A stretch of DNA of 64,000 nt from assembly GCA_016192135.1 (NCBI GenBank), contig JACPUR010000014.1:1-64000 (forward strand). The letters run 5' to 3'. Both the position numbers and the translations under genes were made by a program. Source of the stretch: Candidatus Tectomicrobia bacterium. Lineage in GTDB: Bacteria > UBA8248. Shown here one piece after another: positions 9,486 to 17,892 of the stretch. Position 1 is the stretch's first letter, and the number at the start of each line of letters is the position of its first letter. Under the pieces are notes generated by a model. The model ran no database searches. It was not told the DNA's origin and saw only the letters and a program-made list of their open reading frames with translations.

Positions 9486-9530
9486 CGTCCGGCCGGAGCC
9501 GCGGGCGGCCGCTTCGCCCGGGAGACGCCG

Positions 9531-10436
9531 TTGAACCCCGGTGATCACGCGTTGGGCCTCGCCTTCGCCACGGTCGCCGCCCTCGCCTGGGCCGCCTTCT
9601 CTTTCCTCGTCAAGATGGCCCTGCGCGACGCCCCCGTCCTCCGGGTGACGGCCTGCCTCACCACCCTGAACGCCCTCCTGGTCACCCTGTTCGCCCTGGC
9701 GGTCCTCCCCCTCGCCTCGTTCGCGCCGAAGATAGAGGGGACGCTCCTGTGGGTCCTCCTCTCGGGCGTCTTCCACATCGGCATCTCCCGTTCCTTCTTC
9801 TACCTGGCCATCCACCGCCTCGGGCCCAACCGCTCGGTGCCGGTGGCGATGAGCTACCCGTTCGTGACCGCCCTCGTCGCCTGGCCCCTGCTGGGCGAGC
9901 CGCTGACCCTGCGCATCGTCTTGGGGCTGGCCGTCCTCCTCCTGGGGATCTCCCTCATCGTCTCCGCGGCCCCGGCCCAGTCCGAGGGCGCCTCCCCCTC
10001 GCCCGGGTGGCGCACCCTGGGCTGGATCGCGGCGGGGGTGACGTCCATCCTGTGGGGGGTTTCCGCCGTCTTCTTCAAGCGGGCCTCCCTGGACATCCAT
10101 CCCGTGGCCGTGGCCTCCTTCGCCCTCATGATCGGCGCCGTGGTGGCCTGGGCGATCGCCGCCGGCGAGGCCGCGCGCTCCAAGCTCCCCCCCATCCCCC
10201 GGCGGGCCTGGCCCTGGCTGCTCATCGCCTCGGTCTTCCAGGCGGCGGCGGTGCCCTCCTACAACTACGCCCTCAAGCACACCCTCGCGGTGAACGTCAC
10301 CGCCATCGTTTCGGCCCAGCCCCTCATCGCCCTGGTCGTCGGCTGGCTCTTCCTCCGCGAATCCGAGAACATCACCCCGCGCCTGTGCGCGGGCGCCCTC
10401 CTCACCGTGGCCGGGACCCTGATCGTCGTGTCCTGA
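9531..10436 (+). CDS. EamA/DMT-family transporter
   Basis: The 301-aa integral membrane protein has ten hydrophobic segments arranged as two EamA repeats (residues ~8-145 and ~160-298), the drug/metabolite transporter fold. Each repeat ends in a typical segment (LRIVLGLAVLLLGISLIVSA and LCAGALLTVAGTLIVVS). The substrate cannot be deduced. The start is TTG 9531 with GGGAGA upstream. It stands alone after the terminator at 9453-9485. Confidence 0.87.
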   Translation: MNPGDHALGLAFATVAALAWAAFSFLVKMALRDAPVLRVTACLTTLNALLVTLFALAVLPLASFAPKIEGTLLWVLLSGVFHIGISRSFFYLAIHRLGPNRSVPVAMSYPFVTALVAWPLLGEPLTLRIVLGLAVLLLGISLIVSAAPAQSEGASPSPGWRTLGWIAAGVTSILWGVSAVFFKRASLDIHPVAVASFALMIGAVVAWAIAAGEAARSKLPPIPRRAWPWLLIASVFQAAAVPSYNYALKHTLAVNVTAIVSAQPLIALVVGWLFLRESENITPRLCAGALLTVAGTLIVVS

Positions 10437-10520
10437 AACCCTCCGTTTCCCCGGAAATGGAAGGGTGCTATCCTTTGTTTTCACTCCATGACATTTTTCC
10501 ATCCGCCAGGAGGCTCACCC

Positions 10521-10991
10521 ATGGGCGAAGTAATCCACGTAACGAAGGCCCGCGTCGTGAAGGAGCCGGGCCGGGGCATGAAGACGGCCTACCTCGACGC
10601 CTTCCCGGACACCCCGATCCCCTACGGCATCCACGGCGGCATCTCGAAGTTCTACAAGACCCAGCCCGAGGAGGAGCGGCCCGCCACCCTGGACCACCTG
10701 GTGATGGCCGTCGCCGGGTGACTGACGGGCAATATGGGCGGCGCGCTGGATGCGCGCGGCATCAAGAGCTCGCCGGACAACCTGGTCGCCGAGGTCGAGG
10801 GCATCATCGAGAACGTCGAGGGCGTGGCCCTCATCACCACCATCCGGGTCCGCTACAAGTGCCGGATCCCCAAGGGCAAGCGCGCCGAGGCCGAGCGCGC
10901 CCTCGCAGTGCACGAGAAGGGCTGCCCCGCCAGCCAGAGCGTCCAGCGGGGCATCAAGGTCGAGTACAGCGCCGAGTTCGAGGAGGAGTAG
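10521..10991 (+). CDS. OsmC-family protein, probable selenoprotein (Sec at residue 67)
   Basis: The 156-codon frame reads through one internal TGA (10719-10721) and then continues to TAG at 10989-10991. The first part ends ATLDHLVMAVAG and the part after TGA begins LTGNMGGALDARGI. The two halves join into one full-length OsmC domain, a family that reduces hydroperoxides with a pair of cysteines. The TGA replaces the conserved first (peroxidatic) Cys, and the second Cys is intact in HEKGCPASQ. A SECIS-like hairpin follows. AGGAGG precedes ATG 10521. Read as two short genes it makes no sense, because the second fragment has no ribosome site. OsmC-like selenoproteins are, to my knowledge, known. 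A nonsense pseudogene is the alternative. Confidence 0.85.
10719..10757 (+). promoter_or_regulatory. UGA codon plus SECIS-like hairpin of the OsmC gene
   Basis: A perfect 6-bp stem GCGCGC (10741-10746 with 10752-10757) closes a 5-nt loop TGGAT. The loop has G at positions 2 and 3 and begins 26 nt after the TGA, inside the 16-37 nt window usual for bacterial SECIS elements. The stem is short but all G-C. Confidence 0.6.
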
Positions 10992-11064
10992 GCGCGGCCG
11001 GCGATTCTGGGACGGTCAAGTGAAACCGCCCTGGATGAGAGGAAGGAACAGGCTTAAATCTTGG

Positions 11065-11208
11065 ACCCCCTCCCCCTCCGGGGGAGGGATGGGGTGGGGG
11101 AAGAATCCCCCTCGCGGCTTCCCTCCCCCCTCGGGCCCATGCGGGCCCGACCTCCCGAAGGGAGGGGGAGAGGCCAAGGCAACAGCCAGTGTGCCATACG
11201 CCCCTACA
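11065..11208. repeat. Dispersed G/C-run palindromic repeats between two convergent genes
   Basis: The stretch 11065-11175 holds two facing C-run/G-run palindromes (CCCTCCCCCTCCGGGGGAGGG-type cores). Related copies lie at 18311-18362, 18503-18541, 18628-18662, 25057-25100, 36331-36357 and 61305-61342. At 11192-11208 half of the GTAGGGGC element supplies the stop codon of the symporter gene on the minus strand. Confidence 0.75.
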
Positions 11209-13024
11209 GGTCCCTGTTGGATGAAAGTCCCCTCTTCCCCAGCAGCGCCGCCCCGAGCAGGGCGAGGGCGAGCAGGCCTCCCCACATCCCTGCCTCGCCC
11301 GGGGTGCCCACCAGGAGCGATCCCGCGAGGAACATTCCGGCGAAGACGGCCACGCTCAGGAGCGCCCATTCCGCCGCCAGGGGAAGAAGGGGCGTCCCGG
11401 CCTCGCCCCGCCCCCGGGCCGGCCCCCAGGCCCCCGGCGGCCTCGCATCCCGGTAGAAGAGCCGGAGCACCTCCAGGGGGACGGGCCGGGTGAGATAGGT
11501 CGCGGCCAGCATCGCCGCCGCCCCGGCCGTCACCTGGGCCGTCAGCAGCACCGGGAACGAGGGCGCCGCCCCGGCCCAGTGCAGCGCCGCCGTGGTGAGC
11601 CCCGCCGCCGCCATCCCCGCCACCTCGGTCCACGCGTTCGCCCGCCACCACAGCCACCTGAGCAGCACCGGGAGCCCCAGCCCCGCGCCCATGGAGACGT
11701 TGAACTTCCAGGCCCACTCGATGCTCCCGATCCGCGCCGCCACCGCGAGCGAGCCCAGCGTCATGGCGAGCACGGCCGCCCGGCTCGCCAGTATCACCTC
11801 CCGGCGGCCGGCGCCGGGCCGGACGAAGCGGGCGTAGATGTCGTTGATGAGGTAGCTCGTCCCCCAGTTGAAGTGGGTGTCCACCGTGCTCATGAAGGCG
11901 CTGAGGAGCCCCGCCAGCGCGAGCCCCAGCAGGCCCGCCGGCAGCATCTCGCGCATGAGGAGGGCGTACGCCGCCTCCCGGTCGGCCACGATCCGGGCGG
12001 CCAGGCTCCCGGCGGGGGCTTCCATCCCCCGCGGGAAAAGCACGAGGCCCACCAGCCCGACGAGTATCCAGGGCCAGGGCCGGAGGACGTAGTTGGCCCA
12101 GGTGAACCAGAGCATCCCCCGGCGGGCGTCCCGGGGGCTGGCCGCCGCGACCAGGCGCTGGGCGATGTAGCCTCCCCCGTCCGCGTGGTGCTGGGCCCAC
12201 CACACCACGAAAAGATAGATGAGCAGCATCTGGGCCCCGGCCTCGGCGGGGGGAAAGAAGGAGAGTATCTCGCCCGCCCCCGCCTCGCCGTAGATCGAGC
12301 GCAGTTTTTCCGTCAGCCCCGAGAGCCCGCCCACCCTCCCCACCGCCAGCCAGGCGAAGAGGACGCTCCCCGCCATGGCGATCGCGAACTGGAAGAGGTC
12401 GGTGAGGATCACCCCCCGCAGGCCCCCCGCGCTCGAGTAGAGCCCGATGAACAGCACGAGGGCCACGATGGTGAGCGTCTCGTTCAGCGAGCCGATGAGG
12501 AGCCACCCCGGCCAGGCCGCCTGGACGGCCGCCCAGGCGGGCGCGGGCAGGGCCTCCTCCCAGCGGAGGAAGGGGTCGGCGATCTTCCCCATCGCGCGGA
12601 ACACCCAGCCCAGCACGATCAGGTTCACGACGAGGGAGGAGTAGACCGCCTTGAAGCCCCGCAGGAAGGTGCCGGGCCCCCGCCCGTAGCGGCGCTCGAG
12701 CAGCTCGGCGTCCGTCACCACCCCGAGCCGCCGCCACAGCGGGGAGAAGAAGACGGCCACCCCCACGTGCCCGATGGCCCACGACCACCAGAACCAGTTG
12801 CCCGAGATGCCCTTCGTCGCCACCACCCCCGCGATGACGAGCGGGGTGTCCGAGGCGAAGGTGGTGGCCACCATGCTGGTGCCCACCCACCACCAGGGGA
12901 GGCTCCGGTCCGCCGCGAAGTAGGAGACGAGGCTCGCCGAGGCCCGGCGCGAGACCCACAGCCCCGCCCCCAGGGTGAAGGCGAGGTAGGCCAGGATGAG
13001 GAACCAATCGAGCGGGGAGAGCAT
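11204..13024 (-). CDS. Sodium/solute symporter (SSS family)
   Basis: The 606-aa membrane protein has about 13-15 hydrophobic segments. The SSS-type N-terminus is SPLDWFLILAYLAFTLGAGLWVSRRASASLVSYFAADRSLPWWWVG. The family signature region GLYSSAGGLRGVILTDLFQFAIAM is near residue 220, and the sodium-site-like helix LAGLLSAFMSTVDTHFNWGTSYLINDIY is near residue 375. Substrate (sugar, proline or an organic acid) is not determinable. The TAG stop lies inside a dispersed repeat half-element. It stands alone, convergent with the OsmC gene. Confidence 0.9.
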   Translation of the reverse strand: MLSPLDWFLILAYLAFTLGAGLWVSRRASASLVSYFAADRSLPWWWVGTSMVATTFASDTPLVIAGVVATKGISGNWFWWSWAIGHVGVAVFFSPLWRRLGVVTDAELLERRYGRGPGTFLRGFKAVYSSLVVNLIVLGWVFRAMGKIADPFLRWEEALPAPAWAAVQAAWPGWLLIGSLNETLTIVALVLFIGLYSSAGGLRGVILTDLFQFAIAMAGSVLFAWLAVGRVGGLSGLTEKLRSIYGEAGAGEILSFFPPAEAGAQMLLIYLFVVWWAQHHADGGGYIAQRLVAAASPRDARRGMLWFTWANYVLRPWPWILVGLVGLVLFPRGMEAPAGSLAARIVADREAAYALLMREMLPAGLLGLALAGLLSAFMSTVDTHFNWGTSYLINDIYARFVRPGAGRREVILASRAAVLAMTLGSLAVAARIGSIEWAWKFNVSMGAGLGLPVLLRWLWWRANAWTEVAGMAAAGLTTAALHWAGAAPSFPVLLTAQVTAGAAAMLAATYLTRPVPLEVLRLFYRDARPPGAWGPARGRGEAGTPLLPLAAEWALLSVAVFAGMFLAGSLLVGTPGEAGMWGGLLALALLGAALLGKRGLSSNRDL

Positions 13025-13162
13025 GGGGGCTCCGGGGGGGCGGGAGTCTCGGACGATTAAATGCTGGCAATCCTTTTGTTAACAAACAGCATTGCTTCAC
13101 CCTCGCCTTAAAGGCTATATTTTTATTGGCTATTGAATTTCTCTAAATCAGGGACAAGGGCC

Positions 13163-13336
13163 ATGCCTAAAACAAAAATCTCAACGCCATACCCTTCCTT
13201 GGAAGCTGTCGCCCGCGAACTCGGCGTGGCCAAATCCAGAATCACAAAAATTGTCGACATGGTACGCAAGGTTCAGAAAAATGAGGCAGCCCGCGCTGTC
13301 CCTGCGGTGCGGACGGCCAAAAAAAGAAAAAAGTGA
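13163..13336 (+). CDS. Small helix-turn-helix-like protein
   Basis: The 57-aa basic protein carries YPSLEAVARELGVAKSRITKIVDMVRKVQ, which reads as a helix-turn-helix, and ends in a lysine/arginine tail. I chose ATG 13163 with a GGGACAAGGG site; an ATG at 13133 is also in frame. It sits 53 bp before the next gene in an AT-richer island unlike its surroundings. A role as regulator or partner of the downstream protein is inference. Confidence 0.6.
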   Translation: MPKTKISTPYPSLEAVARELGVAKSRITKIVDMVRKVQKNEAARAVPAVRTAKKRKK

Positions 13337-13389
13337 TACCCGTGCTGTCCGTTTCTCTCTAAGGCAAGCCCTGACAGGTATCAACAATC

Positions 13390-14022
13390 ATGCCGCCTAA
13401 ACGACAAGGGAAGCGGAAACCTGCGAATACCGTATTCTTAAACATCCCTTACGATAAGCGTTATGAGACTCTGTTCATAGCTTATATCGCCGGCTTGTGT
13501 GCATTTGGCCTAATCCCTCATGCGACACTGGAAATTCCAAGCAGCGACCGGCGGTTGGAGCGAATCTTCAAACTAATTCGCGGTTGCTCTTATTCTCTCC
13601 ACGATCTCTCCCGCGTACAGTTGGATCGCAACTCGCCCCCGACACCCCGCTTCAACATGCCATTCGAGCTCGGCCTCGTCGTGGCGTGCGCAAAATTGGA
13701 ATCGCGGTCCCATAAATGGTTCGTGTTCGAGGCACGGAGACACCGGCTGAACAAATCGCTGAGCGACCTCGACGGGACCGACCCCCACATTCACAACGGA
13801 AGGCCGGAAGACCTCCTGACTGCCCTGACCAATGTGTTCGTCCGTTCCAAGAATCACCCAACCATCCGGGAGCTTCGCCCCATATTCTCACTCCTAAGGA
13901 AAACATCGCAGATCATCAAAAAGGACAATTCGAATTCCCTGTTCGGAGCTCATGCTTTCCGTGATCTCGTTTTGGCGGCACAAGCCATCGCGCGGGAAAA
14001 ATTGTCCTGGCTTAACCACTAA
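13390..14022 (+). CDS. Unknown protein with TIR/deoxyribosyltransferase-like features
   Basis: The 210-aa soluble protein is AT-richer than its neighbours. NTVFLNIPYDKRYETLFIA could be a first beta-strand/loop and CSYSLHDLSRV a second. PRFNMPFELGLVVACA, with a central Glu, resembles the NxxFELG motif of nucleotide-hydrolysing TIR-like and nucleoside-deoxyribosyltransferase/SLOG-like folds. I do not recognise a named family, so this comparison is inference. The preceding small HTH gene suggests a two-gene cassette, possibly defence or toxin-like, gained by transfer. Confidence 0.6.
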   Translation: MPPKRQGKRKPANTVFLNIPYDKRYETLFIAYIAGLCAFGLIPHATLEIPSSDRRLERIFKLIRGCSYSLHDLSRVQLDRNSPPTPRFNMPFELGLVVACAKLESRSHKWFVFEARRHRLNKSLSDLDGTDPHIHNGRPEDLLTALTNVFVRSKNHPTIRELRPIFSLLRKTSQIIKKDNSNSLFGAHAFRDLVLAAQAIAREKLSWLNH

Positions 14023-14042
14023 CATTTCGTTCGTCGTCTTGT

Positions 14043-14076
14043 AAAAAAAGCGGCCCCGCATCCCTGCGGGGCCGCT
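14043..14076 (-). terminator. Intrinsic terminator for the molybdenum-subunit gene
   Basis: A perfect 12-bp stem (14065-14076 with 14049-14060, loop 14061-14064) is followed on the minus strand by a run of T (14049 down to 14043). It lies 23 bp past the end of the xanthine-dehydrogenase-type gene and may also slow transcription from the convergent plus-strand cassette. Confidence 0.9.
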
Positions 14077-14098
14077 TCTGTGTCTGGCTACGAACGTG

Positions 14099-16372
14099 CT
14101 ACCGCCCCTTGCCGTTGCCCCCTGCCTTCGAGGCCTTCGGGCTCTTCTTGAGCTTGCCCAGCACCTCGAGCACGTGGTCCGGGGTGATGGGGATGCGGGT
14201 GATGCGGGCGCCGATGGCGTGGCTCACGGCGCAGGCCACGGCGGCGGCCCCCGCCGTGCAGGGGGGCTCCCCGATGCCCTTCGCGCCGTAGGGCCCGAGG
14301 CCCTCCTGCGACTCCTCGATGACGTTCGCCCACTCGGGCGTCTCCACGGCGGTGGGGATGAGGTAGCCGTGGAACTCGTTGTTGGCGATGGCCCCCTTGC
14401 GGGTGACGATCTCCTCCGAGAGGCCGTGGCCGATGCCCATCATGGTGCCGCCCTCGAACTGCCCCTCCACGTGCTGGACGTTGATGGCCTGGCCCACGTC
14501 GTGGCCCGACACGTAGCGCAGGAGCCGCACCTCGCCCGTCTCCACGTTCACCTCGACCTCGGCGCCGTGGACGCCGAAGGTGTAGTCCATCCAGCCGCCC
14601 GCGTCGCCGTACTTCTCGTGGCCCTCGAAGCGGTGGTCGCCGATCTTCATCTTGCCGGTGTGGAACATGTCGAGGCCCATGGAGCGGCACTTCTTGACCG
14701 CCTGGGCAACGGTGACGCCCCTCTCCTCGGCGGATTTGACGAAGATGCGGCCGCCGCGGATGTCGAGATCCTCGGGGCTCACCTCGAGGAGCTCGCCCGC
14801 GCCCTTCAGGAGGCGGCTCCGGAGCTCGAGGCCGGTGCGGTGGGTGGCCCCGCCCGAGATGAGGGTCTGCCGGCTCCCGGCCGTGATGCCCACCAGGGGG
14901 GTGACGTGGGAGTCCGACATCACCACTGTCACCTTCTCCCACGGAATGCCCAGCACCTCGGAGGCGATCTGGCGGTAGGCGTGGGTCTGGCCCGCGCCCA
15001 CGTCGGAGGCGCCGACGCGCAGGTTCACGCTGCCGTCGTCCTCGAGGGAGGCGTAGACCTCGCCCTCGTTGCGGGGGCGGCCGTAGCCCCCCATGTTGCC
15101 GATGAGGCTCCGCCCCCGGCGCCAGGGGCCGCGGTCCTTCTCCGGCACCCGGCCCGCCGGCCCGCCCAGGGCGGCGATGGCCTTCTCCAGCAGCTCGGGC
15201 AGCATGACGCGGCTGGGCAAGGGCTGCTTCTGCATGAGAGTGCCGCCCTTCTTGATGAAGTTGCGGCGGCGGAACTCGACGGGGTCCATGCCGAGGCGCT
15301 TCGCCAGCTCGTCCATCTGGGACTCGTAGGCGAAGCAGACCTGGTTGGCCCCAACCCCGCGCATGGCCTCGGTGAAGGGGTTGTTCGTGAGGACGGCCCG
15401 CGCCCGGCCCCGGGCGTTCGGGATCTCGTAGGGCCCCCCGCTGATGCAGAGCGCCCCCATCACGAGGCCCTTGCTGTTCGAGGCGTAGCCCCCGGCGTCG
15501 GCCAGGATGTCCACCTCGACCGCCGCGAGCTTGCCGTCCCGGGTGGCCGCCGTCTTGTAGCGCATGAGGAAGGGGTGGCGCTTGCTCCCCGTGTTCACGC
15601 TCTCCTCGCGCGAGTAGGCCATGCGCACGGGCCGGCCCGTCCTCATGGCGAGGAGGGCGAGGAAGGCGCCCAGCAGGGGGTGCTCCTTCCCGCCGAAGGC
15701 GCCGCCCAGCATGGGGCACTCGTAGCGCACCCGGCTGGCCGGGAGGCCGAGGATGGAGGCCACCTTCTGGTAGTTCTCGATGGTCTGGGTGGGCACGCGG
15801 ACGTTCACCACCCCGCGCTCGTCCACCCAGGCCACGCCCCCCTCGGGCTCGATGTAGGCGTGATCGAGGCAGGCCGAGAAGTAGACGTTCTCGACCGTCA
15901 CCACGTCCGGCCGGGCGAAGGCGGCGTCCACGTCGCCTTTCTCGGTGTTCCAGTCGCAGATGATCTCGCCCTCGGGCTTCATGAAGTCGTAGGCGCCCGG
16001 CAGGGGCTCGTAGGCGACGTGCACGAGCGAGGCGGCCTCCGCCGCCAGGTCGCGCGACTCGGCCGCCACGATGGCGACGGCGTCCCCGATGTCGCGCACC
16101 ACGTCCTCGGCCATGACGGGGTAGTCCGCGTAGCGCCCGGCGTTCACCCCCGGGATGTCCTTGGCCGTCAGGACGCAGTGGACGCCCGGGAGCGCCAGGG
16201 CGCGCGAGGCGTCGATCTTCTTGATCCGGGCCGGGGTCATGGCCGCCCGGACCACCCGGGCGTGGAGCTCGCCGGGGAGGTGGAAATCGTCTCCGTACAA
16301 GGTATCCCCCACCGCCTTGGCGAGGGCGTCCGCCTTGGTGGGCGAGGTTCCGACTACGTTCATTCGGGGCAT
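14099..16372 (-). CDS. Xanthine-dehydrogenase-family molybdenum-binding subunit
   Basis: The 757-aa large subunit of a molybdenum hydroxylase (xanthine/aldehyde/CO-dehydrogenase-like) has an N-terminal a/b-hammerhead domain (residues ~15-130). The Mo-cofactor domains follow with GGAFGGKE near residue 240, EAMRGVGANQ near 350 and the catalytic-Glu motif GAKGIGEPP near residue 710. The start is ATG 16372 with GAGG 5 nt upstream. Partner 2Fe-2S and FAD subunits, usually adjacent, are absent, so it works with subunits encoded elsewhere or as a stand-alone form. The substrate is unknown. A good terminator follows. Confidence 0.9.
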   Translation of the reverse strand: MPRMNVVGTSPTKADALAKAVGDTLYGDDFHLPGELHARVVRAAMTPARIKKIDASRALALPGVHCVLTAKDIPGVNAGRYADYPVMAEDVVRDIGDAVAIVAAESRDLAAEAASLVHVAYEPLPGAYDFMKPEGEIICDWNTEKGDVDAAFARPDVVTVENVYFSACLDHAYIEPEGGVAWVDERGVVNVRVPTQTIENYQKVASILGLPASRVRYECPMLGGAFGGKEHPLLGAFLALLAMRTGRPVRMAYSREESVNTGSKRHPFLMRYKTAATRDGKLAAVEVDILADAGGYASNSKGLVMGALCISGGPYEIPNARGRARAVLTNNPFTEAMRGVGANQVCFAYESQMDELAKRLGMDPVEFRRRNFIKKGGTLMQKQPLPSRVMLPELLEKAIAALGGPAGRVPEKDRGPWRRGRSLIGNMGGYGRPRNEGEVYASLEDDGSVNLRVGASDVGAGQTHAYRQIASEVLGIPWEKVTVVMSDSHVTPLVGITAGSRQTLISGGATHRTGLELRSRLLKGAGELLEVSPEDLDIRGGRIFVKSAEERGVTVAQAVKKCRSMGLDMFHTGKMKIGDHRFEGHEKYGDAGGWMDYTFGVHGAEVEVNVETGEVRLLRYVSGHDVGQAINVQHVEGQFEGGTMMGIGHGLSEEIVTRKGAIANNEFHGYLIPTAVETPEWANVIEESQEGLGPYGAKGIGEPPCTAGAAAVACAVSHAIGARITRIPITPDHVLEVLGKLKKSPKASKAGGNGKGR

Positions 16373-16467
16373 GCGCACCTCAAGAGCGGCAGGTGAATGA
16401 GCCGCGGCAAGGGCATCCGGCGCCGGCCGGAGGGAGCCGCCCCTCCGGCCATTCTACGCGCTCAAGC

Positions 16468-17466
16468 TTATTTGCGCAGGGCCGCGACGTCCACGGCGCG
16501 GCCCGTCCGCGCGCTCTCGATGACCGCCTCCAGCACCGCGACCACCTGGAGCCCGGCGTGGCCGTCCGTCTCGGGCTTGGCCTTGCCGCGGATGCACTGG
16601 GCGAACTCGGCCAGCTCGAGGGCCAGGGCGTCGCCCGCCTGGTTCGGGAGCTCCCGGCGGACGTCCTCGCCCTTCTTCTGGAAGTAGAGCTTGGCGCCGT
16701 CCTCGTCGCTCCAGGCGCTGGCCTCGGTGCCGTAGGCGGCGGTGTAGCAGATCTTGGGGAGGACATAGCCCGTCCCGATGTAGCCGAGGGGGCCGCTCTC
16801 GAACTCCAGGATGATGCTCGTCACGTCGTCGAGCTGGCTCTTGCCGAGCAGGCGCTTGCTGAAGGCGGAGAGGCGCTTCACGGGGCCGGCGAGGTAGATG
16901 AGGTTGTCCACCATGTGGACGCCCAGGCCCGTCATGGAGCCGGCGGGCGACTCGCCCGGCTCGGAGCGCCAGCCGGGCCGCGGCGTCTGCCCGCCGAACA
17001 TGGACAGGTTCGCCTCGAGCTGGTGGAGCATGCCGAGCTCCCGCTTTTCGACCATCTCCTTGATGCGGCGGGTGGCCCCGAGGCGGCGGCGGTGGTGCCC
17101 GACCAGGAGGGTCACACCCGCCTTCTCGCAGGCCTCGATGGCGCGCCGGGCGTCCTTCACGGTGAGGGTGAGGGGCTTCTCGACGAAGACGTGCTTGCCC
17201 GCCGAGGCCGCCTGCTCGATCATGGTGACATGCGTCGAATGCGGGGTGGCGAGGACGATGCCCTGGATCGAGGGGTCCTTGAGTATCTCCTCGAAGCTCC
17301 CCGCCTGGGGGCAGCCGGCCTTCCCGGCGAAGGCCTTGCGGGCGTCCGCACCCCGGGCGAAGCACGATACGATCTCGCCCTCCCCGCTCCGCTTCACCGC
17401 CTCGGCCAGCATCGCGCCCCACCAGCCCAGCCCCACCGAGGCCAGGCGCACCTTATCCGCAGCCAT
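16468..17466 (-). CDS. Gfo/Idh/MocA-family oxidoreductase
   Basis: The 332-aa NAD(P)-dependent dehydrogenase has a Rossmann fold starting VRLASVGLGWWGAMLAEAV, the conserved GKHVFVEKPLTLT near residue 100 with the catalytic-type EKP, and a C-terminal a/b domain (residues ~130-330). The substrate is probably a sugar or polyol derivative, but nothing in the context identifies it. ATG 17466 is chosen because AAGGAGAA precedes it. It lies upstream of the Mo-subunit gene on the same strand with a 95-bp gap. Confidence 0.9.
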   Translation of the reverse strand: MAADKVRLASVGLGWWGAMLAEAVKRSGEGEIVSCFARGADARKAFAGKAGCPQAGSFEEILKDPSIQGIVLATPHSTHVTMIEQAASAGKHVFVEKPLTLTVKDARRAIEACEKAGVTLLVGHHRRRLGATRRIKEMVEKRELGMLHQLEANLSMFGGQTPRPGWRSEPGESPAGSMTGLGVHMVDNLIYLAGPVKRLSAFSKRLLGKSQLDDVTSIILEFESGPLGYIGTGYVLPKICYTAAYGTEASAWSDEDGAKLYFQKKGEDVRRELPNQAGDALALELAEFAQCIRGKAKPETDGHAGLQVVAVLEAVIESARTGRAVDVAALRK

Positions 17467-17573
17467 TTCTTCTCCTTTTTCCCATTTGCCTGGAGCCGGC
17501 AGGGCCGGCGGATACGTCGAGCGCTCCAACATAAAGCATGGGGGGGCCGTCCCGCAAAGGCCCCGCCGGACAT

Positions 17574-17755
17574 AAAAAAGCTTCCCCTCCCGTCGCCGGG
17601 AGAGGAAGCCGTAAGCAAGAGGGTGGTGCCCGATGAATTATGAGTGCGTGGCGGAGGAGAGCCGACCCGATCGACTACTCCATCCGCCTGCCAATCGAGA
17701 CGTGCCGCCTAAGAACGCCTCGACCAGCATAGTTCTATAAAGCAAGCGGTGTGCC
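17574..17755 (-). ncRNA. Candidate small structured RNA with intrinsic terminator
   Basis: No protein is apparent on the minus strand here, yet the stretch ends in a good terminator: a 13-bp stem (17597-17609 with 17580-17592, one mismatch) followed by TTTTTT. Upstream, the minus strand shows CGAGGCG...CGTCTCG and GGCGGA...TCCGCC stems. A possible promoter (TTACGG, 17 bp, TTATAT) lies near 17765-17810. The predicted length is about 180 nt. I recognise no known RNA family. The 5' end is a guess. Confidence 0.4.
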
Positions 17756-17892
17756 ATTTCGGATTCCTATATAAACCATTGATTTCACTGTCCGTAACTT
17801 TTCGGATAGCCTTGGCAAATTGCCAATTTGTCAGGCTTCGCCGATGCGGCTTCGGACAAATCGTCATTCTGCCCCGGATATAGGAGAGCCCG

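Noticed and set aside
10734-10991. OsmC C-terminal half as a separate gene
   Set aside because: No ribosome-binding site, and the half lacks the fold's first part; it is in frame with the upstream half across a single TGA.
11061-11456. Plus-strand frame opposite the symporter gene
   Set aside because: Proline/arginine-rich translation of repeats and antisense of a clear membrane protein.
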